Source: a virus
Strand: one strand, 5' to 3'
Length of the DNA stretch: 50,931 bases
IMG/VR virus record: IMGVR_UViG_3300013113_000195
Coordinates: 1-50,931 of that record
Shown here: piece by piece, positions 24,406-32,693 of the stretch
How the letters are laid out: the number at the start of each line of letters is the position of its first letter
How positions within the stretch are numbered: the first letter of the stretch is position 1
Program-made: the position numbers and the translations under genes
Notes under the pieces: generated by a model
What the model was told of the DNA's origin: nothing
The model's input: only the letters and a program-made list of their open reading frames with translations
Databases searched by the model: none

Positions 24406-25248
24406 CTAATCTTGACCAGGCATGTAGCCGTCGTTTTTACTTACAATTTTACCGTCAACTTCATCTAAGTAAATTCCTTTAGACTCGTTTCTAAAACTCT
24501 TTGCTATTACCGGCGCCCAAAACTGTTCGTCAGGTGTGCCGCTAACTATCATGTGATAACGAGCTTCGTCTGAATCATTGACAACACAGTGATAATGTTC
24601 ATTGGCAAATAACCACATACTGCCATCTTCAACTGGAATGTTACCCCACATGCCCATATGAAAATAACAACCATCGGGATTATTTAATGCCATATTATAT
24701 ACACCTAGTGGAAAAGTAGGTTCTTCGTTTTCTGGTATGTCGTGATGCCAGCGTATCATTCCACCTGGTTCTAATTTCATAAATCTAATTCTATTATAAC
24801 GTTTATGATGGAAGTCGTTTTTAAAAAAGTTTGCTGTAACAGGGCATTCGTCTGCTATTTCAGTCCAGTTTAATGCTCCGGCGGCCCTTGCTTCGTTGTA
24901 ATTAGCATAACCGTACTCTTCGGGAGGTAGGGTAGAGTCAGAACTTAATCCATATAAAGCAACAGCACCCCAACCAACATTATTAGAATCATTATAACTA
25001 GGAATTAATCCTCGTTCGTCTAGTGACTTTGCTTCTTTATACATCTCTTCATATGGCCAGTTAGCATGTTTTTCGAATTCTTTGTTAATCATTAACCACG
25101 GCATAAAGCAAGGATGATGACCGCTATGTGGATGCTCACCATCTCTAAGCCAGTCGTACATTTGTAAATTATCTAGAGGGTAAATATTGTGATCGCGAGG
25201 CCTACTAATCTTTTCGCGTTTAAGCCAGTTTTCTTCTTTTGGTGTCAT
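24406..25248 (-). CDS. 2OG/Fe(II) oxygenase, aspartyl/asparaginyl hydroxylase-like
   Basis: A 280-residue first gene of the minus-strand operon. RIRFMKLEPGGMIRWHHDIP holds the HxD (H168, D170) with the typical upstream LxPGGxI strand, and NEHYHCVVNDSDEARYHMIV provides the distal His (H218 or H220) and the 2OG-binding Arg (R230). The MWLFANEHYH block is a common variant in phage-encoded oxygenases. The substrate could be a protein residue, small molecule or sugar. It is preceded by a late-type box on the minus strand. Confidence 0.75.
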   Translation of the reverse strand: MTPKEENWLKREKISRPRDHNIYPLDNLQMYDWLRDGEHPHSGHHPCFMPWLMINKEFEKHANWPYEEMYKEAKSLDERGLIPSYNDSNNVGWGAVALYGLSSDSTLPPEEYGYANYNEARAAGALNWTEIADECPVTANFFKNDFHHKRYNRIRFMKLEPGGMIRWHHDIPENEEPTFPLGVYNMALNNPDGCYFHMGMWGNIPVEDGSMWLFANEHYHCVVNDSDEARYHMIVSGTPDEQFWAPVIAKSFRNESKGIYLDEVDGKIVSKNDGYMPGQD

Positions 25249-25269
25249 ATGAGTTTCCTTACTTTATGA

Positions 25270-25277
25270 TATTTATC
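25270..25277 (-). promoter_or_regulatory. Minus-strand late-promoter-like box
   Basis: GATAAATA on the minus strand lies about 22 bases upstream of the first gene of the minus operon (start at 25248). It matches the NATAAATA boxes seen before plus-strand late genes. Confidence 0.5.
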
Positions 25278-25303
25278 TGGGCATATTATCCATATGTAAA
25301 TAC

Positions 25304-25332
25304 TTGACACAGCGATTGTTGTGTGTTATAAT
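25304..25332 (+). promoter_or_regulatory. Strong sigma70-type promoter
   Basis: TTGACA (25304-25309), a 17-base spacer and TATAAT (25327-25332) give a perfect consensus. It lies 28 bases before the TTG start of the nucleosidase gene. This would be read by unmodified host RNA polymerase, that is early in infection. It is divergent to the minus-strand operon. Confidence 0.92.
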
Positions 25333-25360
25333 GATACAGTATTTATAGGAGAACACAGCA

Positions 25361-25918
25361 TTGAAATTACTATCTATCGCTCTTGAGCAAGAGTTTAATC
25401 GTAAAAATTCACCACAAGATTCAGTTTTAGTATACACAGGTGTAGGCAAAATCAATGCCACATTTGCTATTACAAAAGCAATCATACAAACAGGAGCAAC
25501 TGAAGTAATTAACTTTGGTACAGCAGGATCAGTTAACGGTAAACATACAGGACTAGTAGAAGTTGATACAATTCTACAACGTGATATGGTAGCAGAGCCG
25601 TTAGCACCACGTGGAGAAACACCTTATCAGCAAGATGATTTTGCTCATGCTATAATACTTAATTCAGGTACTAATATTACACTAGGAACAGGTGATAGTT
25701 TTGTAAATACTGATGATCCGTGGTTTAAATATGCTGATATAGACATAGTAGATATGGAAGGCTATGCTTTAGCCGTTGTATGTGCTAAGTTAGGTGTAAA
25801 GTTTAGGTGCTTTAAGTATATTTCAGACAATGCCAACGAAAATGCTCAAAATGACTGGGAATCTTCACTCAAAAACGGCGAAATTGCCTTCCTAAACTGG
25901 CTCCAAAATCAAAAATAA
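25361..25918 (+). CDS. MTA/SAH nucleosidase-like phosphorylase-superfamily protein
   Basis: A 185-residue protein of the purine phosphorylase/nucleosidase superfamily. It starts at TTG, supported by AGGAG at 25347-25351 with a 9-base spacer. Residues VLVYTGVGKINATFAITKAI and EVINFGTAGSVNGKHTGLVE match the nucleoside-binding strands, and VDMEGYALAVVCAKLGV and KYISDNANEN the catalytic end (E in DMEG, D in SDNA). It may hydrolyse methylthioadenosine or S-adenosylhomocysteine, recycling products of the many methyltransferases in the window. It is shorter than bacterial MTAN (about 230). Confidence 0.75.
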   Translation: MKLLSIALEQEFNRKNSPQDSVLVYTGVGKINATFAITKAIIQTGATEVINFGTAGSVNGKHTGLVEVDTILQRDMVAEPLAPRGETPYQQDDFAHAIILNSGTNITLGTGDSFVNTDDPWFKYADIDIVDMEGYALAVVCAKLGVKFRCFKYISDNANENAQNDWESSLKNGEIAFLNWLQNQK

Positions 25919-25983
25919 TTAAAAAAAGATTAAAAATCTAATAAAATCAATGGTTTACAAGCGAAAAAAAGACGTCAAAATGG

Positions 25984-26011
25984 TTGACTTTTGGCCTAAT
26001 TCGTGTATAAT
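25984..26011 (+). promoter_or_regulatory. Sigma70-type promoter for the AAA ATPase
   Basis: TTGACT (25984-25989), 16-base spacer, TATAAT (26006-26011). It lies 49 bases before the ATG at 26061, and the downstream leader includes the Shine-Dalgarno AAAGGAG. It marks the AAA gene as an early, separate transcription unit. Confidence 0.9.
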
Positions 26012-26060
26012 AGTAGAGTAAGTTAAAAAAAACAATAGACAATGAAAAAGGAGTAACTAT

Positions 26061-27107
26061 ATGTCATATGTAAATATCAAGAAAGGTTCTTACAGAAACA
26101 AACCTGTTGAGAACATTATTTTCCCACTCATAAAGAACATGACTTCCGGTAAAAAAGGAATGTTTCTTACTGTTGACGGTTCAAAAGTATTTGGTCCTGA
26201 TTTTAGTAAAATTAGGGTTACAGTTAAGCCAACTGGTTTTGAATTTATCGAAGATGAGCAGGATTATTTAAAACAATGTGAAACACTTGGAATGAACGAA
26301 GGCCAACAAGAAGGCGAGTTTAGTTCTCAAGTTAGTGATGAAAAACGTATTAAAGAAATTGATGAACGTTTTGAAATTTTAGATGAAATGGCGGCCAGTC
26401 TTAAAAATGGCGACATTCGTGCTTTGATTGTTACAGGCCCTCCAGGGGTTGGTAAATCATACGGTGTTGAGAAAACATTAGACGAACATAGTTTGTTTGA
26501 TGATATTAGTGCTACGAAGCGAAAGTATACAGTTGTTAAAGGTGCTATGACGGCCTTAGGACTTTATGCTAAACTTTATGAGTATAGCGATCCGGGTAAT
26601 GTTGTTGTGTTTGACGACTGTGACTCTGTATTGCTAGACGACTTGGCGTTGAACATTTTGAAGGCGGCTTTAGACTCAGGTAAAAAACGTAAACTAATGT
26701 GGAGTGCCGATAGTGCCAAACTTAGGGCAGAAGGTATACCAAATGAGTTTGAGTTTAAAGGTTCTGCTTGTTTTATTACAAACATTAAGTTTGAAAACGT
26801 TAAATCTAAAAAACTACAAGATCACTTAGAGGCACTTATGTCAAGATGTCACTATTTAGATCTTACTCTTGATACAATGAGAGATAAGTTTTTAAGGATT
26901 AAACAAATTGCTGACAAAGGTGATTTGTTTCAAGGCTATGGTTTTAGTAAAGAAGAAGAAAGTGAAATACTTGCTTTCATTTACGAAAACAAAAACAGAC
27001 TTCGTGAAATGAGTTTAAGGACAGCTCTTAAAGTTGGTGACCTTAAGAAGATTTCCGAAAAGTGGCAGAGCTTGGCTGTATCGACCTGTATGAAACGGGC
27101 GGCATAG
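26061..27107 (+). CDS. AAA+ ATPase, unassigned
   Basis: A 348-residue protein with an N-terminal domain of about 90 residues and an AAA+ core: Walker A GPPGVGKS (126-133), Walker B VVVFDDCDS (181-189), followed by a sensor-like region (GSACFITNIKFEN) and a C-terminal lid-like helical part. It is not recognisably gp44. Similar ATPases occur in marine T4-like phages next to UvsW. It has a strong early promoter and its own terminator, so is transcribed alone. Function uncertain. Confidence 0.85.
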   Translation: MSYVNIKKGSYRNKPVENIIFPLIKNMTSGKKGMFLTVDGSKVFGPDFSKIRVTVKPTGFEFIEDEQDYLKQCETLGMNEGQQEGEFSSQVSDEKRIKEIDERFEILDEMAASLKNGDIRALIVTGPPGVGKSYGVEKTLDEHSLFDDISATKRKYTVVKGAMTALGLYAKLYEYSDPGNVVVFDDCDSVLLDDLALNILKAALDSGKKRKLMWSADSAKLRAEGIPNEFEFKGSACFITNIKFENVKSKKLQDHLEALMSRCHYLDLTLDTMRDKFLRIKQIADKGDLFQGYGFSKEEESEILAFIYENKNRLREMSLRTALKVGDLKKISEKWQSLAVSTCMKRAA

Positions 27108-27124
27108 TTACTCCTAACCAAGCA

Positions 27125-27155
27125 GGGCGGGACTTGACACCCGCCCATTTTTTTT
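27125..27155 (+). terminator. Intrinsic terminator after the AAA ATPase
   Basis: GGGCGGG (27125-27131), an 8-base loop, CCCGCCC (27140-27146), then A and eight T residues. It is a strong rho-independent terminator between the AAA gene and the next reading frame. Confidence 0.95.
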
Positions 27156-27166
27156 AAGGAAATTTT

Positions 27167-28378
27167 ATGAAGATGCTTTTACCTAAAGATATAGAATACT
27201 GTATAGAAGTTATGGCTGGTTCTGTATCACCACCTAAAATTCCTAAAGGTAGACATACAGGAATTGGTATGTATATTAAACTAGCAAGGTACGATGTAAA
27301 CTTTGTTAATAATGTTTCAAGTTATATACATCGTGGTCTAGGTATGACAAGTAGACAAAGGGAGTTGGCAGTAAAACTCACTGCTAAATACCGTAAGCAA
27401 TTCCGTAATTTAGGAGTTGATGTTACACTAATTACAAAAACACCAGAATTCCGTACCAACATTAGAACTGTAGACCGAAGCAAACGATTTGATTGTGACG
27501 ATAACTTAGTTTATCTATATTTTCCTTATAATCAAGACATGATTAAAGAAGTCAATACAATGCTAAGAGAAAATGTTTTAATTCACAATGCTGATTCAAA
27601 TTGGGATCAAGAAGAAAAGAGATGGCAAATTAATAACACTGAAGGAAATTTTATTACATTGTATAATTGGGCAAAAGAAAATACTTTTGAATTTTCAAAT
27701 TTGAGCATTGAATACTTTAATAAGTTAGATAAAATTATTCAAAACAAACATGATTATGAAATTCGTGCTACTCTTAAAGATGAAAACTCTTTACAGATAC
27801 ACAATGCTCCAAAAGAATTAGAAGAATACTGGGACGAGAATATTAAACAAAAAACATTAATTGAACAAATAAAAAGTTGCGGACTATTGGCAATAGATCT
27901 TGACAATTCAGTATTAGACAAGTATAATTTTAATAAACTACAAAAAGATATTCTTACTAATGACTATCTGAGTGTAACAGAATCAATAAGTGATGTAATA
28001 GTTACTTGTTTAGAATTAGGATTTGAAAAGATTGCTGTTGGATTGAGTAGCCATTCAGTTAGTAATGTTTCAGAAATTACAAAATTTATTGAATGGTATA
28101 AAAGTGAATATGGCAATGTTGATAATGTAATGATTAACAGTAAAAATAATGTGTTTAATAAACTTAAGGTATCAGAAGACCCAACAGATAACACAAGGAT
28201 CATTATAACTGATAGGATGAGCAGGCTACAAAACAAACATTGGAATTTTAAAGCCGATGTAACAATAGGACAAGGTTTGTATAATAAAAGAAATATATTT
28301 CAAAGTAGTAAAGTATTAGACGTTGTACCGTCTAATAAAAATGAAGAATGGACAGTTGATAGTGATGAATTATTTTAA
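27167..28378 (+). CDS. Uncharacterised protein upstream of uvsW (helicase-associated?)
   Basis: A 403-residue protein with no certain family. The segment VLIHNADSNWDQEEKRWQIN resembles the W-D---K-W-I core of the small accessory domains fused to SNF2/UvsW-type helicases (HARP-like), and the C-terminal half (residues about 250-370) contains a Rossmann-like alternation. It ends with the uvsW start overlapping (TAATG). An auxiliary role with UvsW, for example in fork or D-loop processing, is suggested only by position. Confidence 0.65.
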   Translation: MKMLLPKDIEYCIEVMAGSVSPPKIPKGRHTGIGMYIKLARYDVNFVNNVSSYIHRGLGMTSRQRELAVKLTAKYRKQFRNLGVDVTLITKTPEFRTNIRTVDRSKRFDCDDNLVYLYFPYNQDMIKEVNTMLRENVLIHNADSNWDQEEKRWQINNTEGNFITLYNWAKENTFEFSNLSIEYFNKLDKIIQNKHDYEIRATLKDENSLQIHNAPKELEEYWDENIKQKTLIEQIKSCGLLAIDLDNSVLDKYNFNKLQKDILTNDYLSVTESISDVIVTCLELGFEKIAVGLSSHSVSNVSEITKFIEWYKSEYGNVDNVMINSKNNVFNKLKVSEDPTDNTRIIITDRMSRLQNKHWNFKADVTIGQGLYNKRNIFQSSKVLDVVPSNKNEEWTVDSDELF

Positions 28379-29844
28379 TGAGTAAATGTATACTACATAT
28401 TAAAGATGAAGTTAATATTAAAATTGAGGGTTTAGATCTTCATGCTCGTAAAAAACTGTCTAATAAGTTTAAGTATGAAGTTCCTTATGCTAGATATCTT
28501 CCTGCTGTAAGATTAGGAAGGTGGGATGGCAAAGTAGCATTCTTTCAGTTAGGCGGATCTACTTACACAAATCTGTTACCAGAAATTATCCCGGTACTTG
28601 AAGAACTTAATTATGACATTGAGTTAAACGATCAACGTGATTATAAAACTAACTTTAATTTTGATAGAGTTACAGAAGAATCGTATAGCCATCTTACTTG
28701 GCCAAAAGGACATGTAGTAGCAGGTGAACCTATTGTATTAAGAGATTATCAAGTAGATACAATTAATAAGTTTTTAGAGAACCCACAAAGTATACAAGAA
28801 ATTGCCACAGGTGCTGGTAAGACTTTGATAACGGCTGTATTAAGTAATAAGGTAGAACCTTATGGTAGAAGTATTGTAATTGTTCCTAATAAGTCACTAG
28901 TAACACAAACAGAAGAAGATTATATTAATATGGGTCTTGATGTTGGTGTGTTTTTTGGTGATAGAAAAGAGTTTGGTAAAACACATACTATTTGTACATG
29001 GCAAAGTTTAAACATATTACTAAAGAAAACAAAAAATGCTGAAGCACCTATAAGTATTGGCGAGTTTTTAGAAGATGTAGTTTGTATTATGGTAGATGAG
29101 GTACATATGGCTAAGGCAGATGTGCTAAAAACTTTATTAACAGGTGTAATGGCACATATACCTATACGTTGGGGATTAACAGGAACAATACCTAAAGAAA
29201 ACTTTGAATGGAAAAGTTTACATGTTAGTTTAGGTGATGTAACAGCAAGAATACAAGCCAGCGAACTACAAGCCCAAGGTGTATTAGCAAAGTGTCATGT
29301 TAATGTTGTACAATTACAAGACTATGGTGACCACGGCAACTATCAGCAAGAACTTAAATATCTATTAACTAATGCTGATAGGTTAAAGTATATGTCAAGA
29401 TTATTTAATAAAATATCAGAGTCCGGTAATACACTTATACTAGTAGATAGGATTAGTGCTGGAAATGAGTTAGTAGAACTATTGGGTGATAAGGCTGTAT
29501 TTGTTTCAGGTGCTACTAAGAGTGCTGATAGGAAAACAGAGTATGATGAAATTGCTGATGTGGATGGTAAGATTATAGTAGCAACATATGGAGTAGCGGC
29601 AGTAGGTATTAATATTCCTCGTATTTTCAATTTAGTATTATTAGAACCAGGTAAGAGTTTTGTTAGGGTAATACAAAGTATTGGACGAGGTATTCGTAAA
29701 GCAGAGGATAAGGATTTTGTACAAATATGGGATATTACTAGCACTTGTAAATTTGCCAAAAGACACTTAACATCAAGAAAGAAATTTTACAAAGAAGCAA
29801 ACTATCCGTTCCAGGTAGAAAAAGTTGACTGGGAGGCAAAATAA
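28378..29844 (+). CDS. uvsW: UvsW RNA/DNA helicase
   Basis: A 488-residue SF2 helicase that unwinds R-loops and branches recombination intermediates. The N-terminal substrate-binding domain precedes the helicase core: Q-motif/LRDYQVDTINKF (about 121-132), Walker A ATGAGKT (143-149), DEVH box in CIMVDEVHMAKAD, SAT-like GLTGTIP, and motif VI RVIQSIGRGIRK. Its size matches T4 UvsW (about 500). It is preceded by a coupled uncharacterised gene and followed 33 bases later by the clamp-loader-type cluster. Confidence 0.95.
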   Translation: MSKCILHIKDEVNIKIEGLDLHARKKLSNKFKYEVPYARYLPAVRLGRWDGKVAFFQLGGSTYTNLLPEIIPVLEELNYDIELNDQRDYKTNFNFDRVTEESYSHLTWPKGHVVAGEPIVLRDYQVDTINKFLENPQSIQEIATGAGKTLITAVLSNKVEPYGRSIVIVPNKSLVTQTEEDYINMGLDVGVFFGDRKEFGKTHTICTWQSLNILLKKTKNAEAPISIGEFLEDVVCIMVDEVHMAKADVLKTLLTGVMAHIPIRWGLTGTIPKENFEWKSLHVSLGDVTARIQASELQAQGVLAKCHVNVVQLQDYGDHGNYQQELKYLLTNADRLKYMSRLFNKISESGNTLILVDRISAGNELVELLGDKAVFVSGATKSADRKTEYDEIADVDGKIIVATYGVAAVGINIPRIFNLVLLEPGKSFVRVIQSIGRGIRKAEDKDFVQIWDITSTCKFAKRHLTSRKKFYKEANYPFQVEKVDWEAK

Positions 29845-29877
29845 TGCTATACTACAGATATAATAAAAGGATAAAAT

Positions 29878-30384
29878 ATGAGTCAAATATTAACATTAGA
29901 TAATAAATGTTTTCCAATGACAGAAGTACCAGACGAAGTAGAAGATATGAGGTTTGGTGTATTAGATAATTCAGATCCAGAAGATCCGGATTATTTTTTT
30001 ATACCGCTAATATTTTTAGAAAGTTTCAATAGTCCAGCACTAGTATTAAAAATTGGAGGACACCAAATTAAGATGCCACTAGATTGGTGTATGCTTATTG
30101 GAGAAGAAGATCACGGAGACTTAGAAGTATTAAGTTTAACAAGTATTAATGATAGGGGTTTTAAGGCGTTTGTATTTAATCAGTTGTCTGATTTTAAACC
30201 TGACTTTTACCCAGTAGAAATTGTAGACGTGTATCAAGAAGTAAGATGGTTTTTTCCAAAACTAAAAGCAGGACAATTATTAGCAGTACCGTTACATGAT
30301 GGTCCTAAACCTAAGTGTGCTTACTTTGTAAAAGAAGTAACAAGAAATAATGAAGTTGTAGATGTAGGCAAAGCATGGGGATGA
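29878..30384 (+). CDS. Conserved hypothetical protein of marine T4-like phages
   Basis: A 168-residue protein, mainly beta, with a repeated look of QLSDFKPDFYPVEIVDVYQE and HQIKMPLDWCMLIGEEDHGD. I recall similar proteins next to gp62 in other marine T4-like genomes, where they are uncharacterised. No catalytic motif is visible. Its position between UvsW and a clamp-loader-like protein, with no gp45 visible nearby, makes a replication-associated role possible. Confidence 0.6.
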   Translation: MSQILTLDNKCFPMTEVPDEVEDMRFGVLDNSDPEDPDYFFIPLIFLESFNSPALVLKIGGHQIKMPLDWCMLIGEEDHGDLEVLSLTSINDRGFKAFVFNQLSDFKPDFYPVEIVDVYQEVRWFFPKLKAGQLLAVPLHDGPKPKCAYFVKEVTRNNEVVDVGKAWG

Positions 30385-30851
30385 GTTTACCATTGAACAA
30401 AGTGTTACCGGCACTTGATCGCAAAGATAGGAAATTTTGGGATAATCTTTCTGATGAAGAAAAGAAAGCATTCTCGCCTTTTTTGTATAACAGATATAGT
30501 TCAAGTGTTAAAGGTGAGGAACTTTTACAGCAATGGTATTTAAGAGCAACTAATGAACGTACTAACAAAAACTTTTTTGATATAAACAGTTCAAAACATC
30601 CTAAGTTACATTGGTTGTTATTAACTACTGTTAGTCCAAAAATGGGAACACAGTTTCACGAATGGATACCTCACAAGAAAAAAGCAAAGTCTAGCACTAG
30701 TGGATTGGATAAAACTATTAGGAAATTATATCCTAATATGAAAGAAGATGAGGTTCAACTATTAGCATCTATTGTGACTAAGAAAGAACTTAAAGAGCAA
30801 TTAAAATTGTTAGGTTGGGATGATAAAGATATAAAGGCAGAGGTTAAGTGA
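30381..30851 (+). CDS. 62: Probable clamp-loader small subunit, gp62-like
   Basis: A 156-residue protein from ATG 30381 (ATGA overlap with the previous stop). It shows the pattern of small marine gp62 proteins: an early FSPFLYNRYSSSVKG, a central HKKKAKSS basic segment, a Tyr-containing LDKTIRKLYPNMKEDEVQ, and a closing KKELKEQLKLLGWDDKDI helix. gp62 pairs with gp44 to load the sliding clamp gp45. Neither gp44 nor gp45 is encoded here. The call comes from resemblance to cyanophage gp62 as I remember it. Confidence 0.5.
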   Translation: MSLPLNKVLPALDRKDRKFWDNLSDEEKKAFSPFLYNRYSSSVKGEELLQQWYLRATNERTNKNFFDINSSKHPKLHWLLLTTVSPKMGTQFHEWIPHKKKAKSSTSGLDKTIRKLYPNMKEDEVQLLASIVTKKELKEQLKLLGWDDKDIKAEVK

Positions 30852-31585
30852 ATTTAGCAATGGCAGATATAATAAAAACAGCCGCAACCACTTACAAAGC
30901 ACCAAAGAAACACATGTGTAAATATTGTGATAGAGGCTTTGTAAAAGAAACTACATTGCTGGCTCATATGTGCGAATCTAAAAGACGTTGGGAACAGAAA
31001 GACGAACCACACGTTAGGCTAGGGCAACAAGCATACATTATTTTCTTTAAACAAACACAGCCAAACTCAAACAAACTTAAATATGCTGATTTTGTTAAGA
31101 GCAATTATTATAATGCCTTTGTAAAGTTTGGTAAGTTTTTAATTGACTATAAGGTCGTAAACACAAAACGATATATTGAATATGTTATTAACAGTAAGTT
31201 TAAATTAGATCGTTGGTGTACAGAGCAATATTACTTAGACTGGTTATCAGGTTACCTTAAAACAGAGCATTGGGAAGATGCTTTAACTAGAAGTTTGGTT
31301 ACTATGGACAAGTGGGCAGAAAGTTGTGGGGACAACATACAAAGCAGTAGTTATTTCTTTGCTAACAATTCAAATAAAATTGTACAAGATATCATTAATG
31401 GTCGTATTAGTTGTTGGGTGATTTTTAATACAGACACAGGTAAAGAATTTTTAGGTAAACTAAACGAAGAACAAATACAACTAGTTTACGAATACATTGA
31501 TCCAGACTATTGGAGACAATATTTTATAAAGTTTAACAGAGAGTCTAAAGTTGTAAAAGAAACATTAAAAGAGGTAGGGTTTTAA
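30848..31585 (+). CDS. Zinc-finger protein
   Basis: A 245-residue protein starting at GTG 30848, which forms a GTGA overlap and has AGAGG upstream; an ATG at 30860 is a possible alternative. A single zinc finger lies at MCKYCDRGFVKETTLLAHMC (C24, C27, H40, C42). The rest is helical and Trp/Lys-rich with no enzyme motif. Similar proteins occur in marine T4-like phages close to uvsW and the mini-polymerase-like gene. A DNA- or RNA-binding regulator is likely; partner unknown. Confidence 0.75.
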   Translation: MNLAMADIIKTAATTYKAPKKHMCKYCDRGFVKETTLLAHMCESKRRWEQKDEPHVRLGQQAYIIFFKQTQPNSNKLKYADFVKSNYYNAFVKFGKFLIDYKVVNTKRYIEYVINSKFKLDRWCTEQYYLDWLSGYLKTEHWEDALTRSLVTMDKWAESCGDNIQSSSYFFANNSNKIVQDIINGRISCWVIFNTDTGKEFLGKLNEEQIQLVYEYIDPDYWRQYFIKFNRESKVVKETLKEVGF

Positions 31586-32148
31586 TGGTAAAATTACCTG
31601 ACATTGATATAGACTTTGCTAATAGAGAAGATATATTAAGCAAGTTAAAACACATACCTGCTACACTAGACAGCGGTAAGAAGCACAACACAGGTGCTTA
31701 TTTTGTAGACATTCCAGTTGATCCTATGACTGGACAAGCAAGTATTGATCACGAAACAGCGGAAGGACGAGGATATTTTAAAGTAGACTTTTTAAATGTA
31801 AACGTATACCAAGGTATTAAAAACGAAGAACATATGAATACATTACTTGCTAAAGAACCTAATTGGCAACGTTTGTGGACAAGTAAAGAATTTTGTGAAA
31901 AAGTAATTCACGTTAATAATCATTTTGATTTATTACAGCAACTAAAACCAGATAGCATGACAAGGATGGCTATGTTTTTAGCAGTAATGAGACCAGGCAA
32001 AGCAAACCTTAGAAAATACGACTGGAAAACAATCGCGGAAACTGTATGGGATAAGCCTGCTGATGGCAGTTATTATTTTAAGAAAGCCCATGCGGTGGCT
32101 TATGCTCATTTAGTAGCATTACACATTAACTTATTAGAAGAGGAATAA
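31585..32148 (+). CDS. Miniature DNA polymerase III alpha-like protein
   Basis: A 187-residue protein that retains the recognisable order of DnaE palm signatures but is about one sixth the size. LPDIDIDFANREDIL (4-18) matches the PDxDxDF catalytic strand, KKHNTGAYFVDIP the H-x-G-x-x-V strand, GYFKVDFLNVNV the KFDFLGL strand (D68), MAMFLAVMRPG the LxRPG segment, and FKKAHAVAYAHLVAL the FNKSHAxAYA segment. Acidic residues of the active site are present, so a polymerase-derived but strongly reduced protein seems likely. The N-terminal PHP and C-terminal beta-clamp-binding regions are absent. It could be a nucleotidyltransferase, a regulator of host DnaE, or a relic. Similar sequences exist in marine T4-like phages as I recall. 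Confidence 0.75.
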   Translation: MVKLPDIDIDFANREDILSKLKHIPATLDSGKKHNTGAYFVDIPVDPMTGQASIDHETAEGRGYFKVDFLNVNVYQGIKNEEHMNTLLAKEPNWQRLWTSKEFCEKVIHVNNHFDLLQQLKPDSMTRMAMFLAVMRPGKANLRKYDWKTIAETVWDKPADGSYYFKKAHAVAYAHLVALHINLLEEE

Positions 32149-32149
32149 T

Positions 32150-32692
32150 ATGAAAGAATGGGACGATAAACATCTTTATGTTAGTTGGGATGAATACAAT
32201 AAAGCAATAGAAGATTTAGCAGTAAAAATCTCAGATGATGGTTATGATTTTAATCAAATAGTTTGTATAGCAAAAGGCGGACTAAGAGTAGGAGATGTTT
32301 TGGCTCGTATTTTTGATGTACCTTTAGCAGTTATGTCGGTTGAATCATACCATGGAGCAGGCGTCAAAGACAAACAAGGACAAATTGTATTTGGTAATTC
32401 ATTAGCAAAGACTTCGCCAAACTTAGGTAATAAAGTTTTGTTGGTTGATGATTTAGCAGATTCTGGATTAACACTTGAAAAGTGTGTTAAATGGTTAGAA
32501 CATTATCATGGATTTTTTATAGATGATCTCCGTACAGCAACTTTATGGGTTAAGGGTGTATCAAAGTTTACACCTTGGTATTATGTAGATTATTTAGAAA
32601 CAAGTCCGTGGATACATCAGCCGTTTGAGAAATACGAAGAAATGAATATAGATCAATTAAAAAAGGATCGATTAATTAAGGAAGGAGAATAA
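32150..32692 (+). CDS. Purine-type phosphoribosyltransferase
   Basis: A 180-residue type I PRTase with the PRPP-binding motif KVLLVDDLADSGLTLEK (95-111) and FNQIVCIAKGGLRVGDVLAR (the loop I region). The N-terminal VSWDEYNKAIEDLA opening is like xanthine/hypoxanthine PRTases (Gpt-like). It would salvage a purine base into a nucleotide, supporting DNA synthesis alongside NrdA and ThyX. Translation starts after a short gap from the previous gene. Confidence 0.85.
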   Translation: MKEWDDKHLYVSWDEYNKAIEDLAVKISDDGYDFNQIVCIAKGGLRVGDVLARIFDVPLAVMSVESYHGAGVKDKQGQIVFGNSLAKTSPNLGNKVLLVDDLADSGLTLEKCVKWLEHYHGFFIDDLRTATLWVKGVSKFTPWYYVDYLETSPWIHQPFEKYEEMNIDQLKKDRLIKEGE

Positions 32693-32693
32693 T

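Noticed and set aside
26061-27107. AAA+ ATPase as gp44 clamp loader
   Set aside because: Walker motifs fit, but the N-terminal domain and the sensor region do not match gp44, and it is not next to gp45 or gp62.
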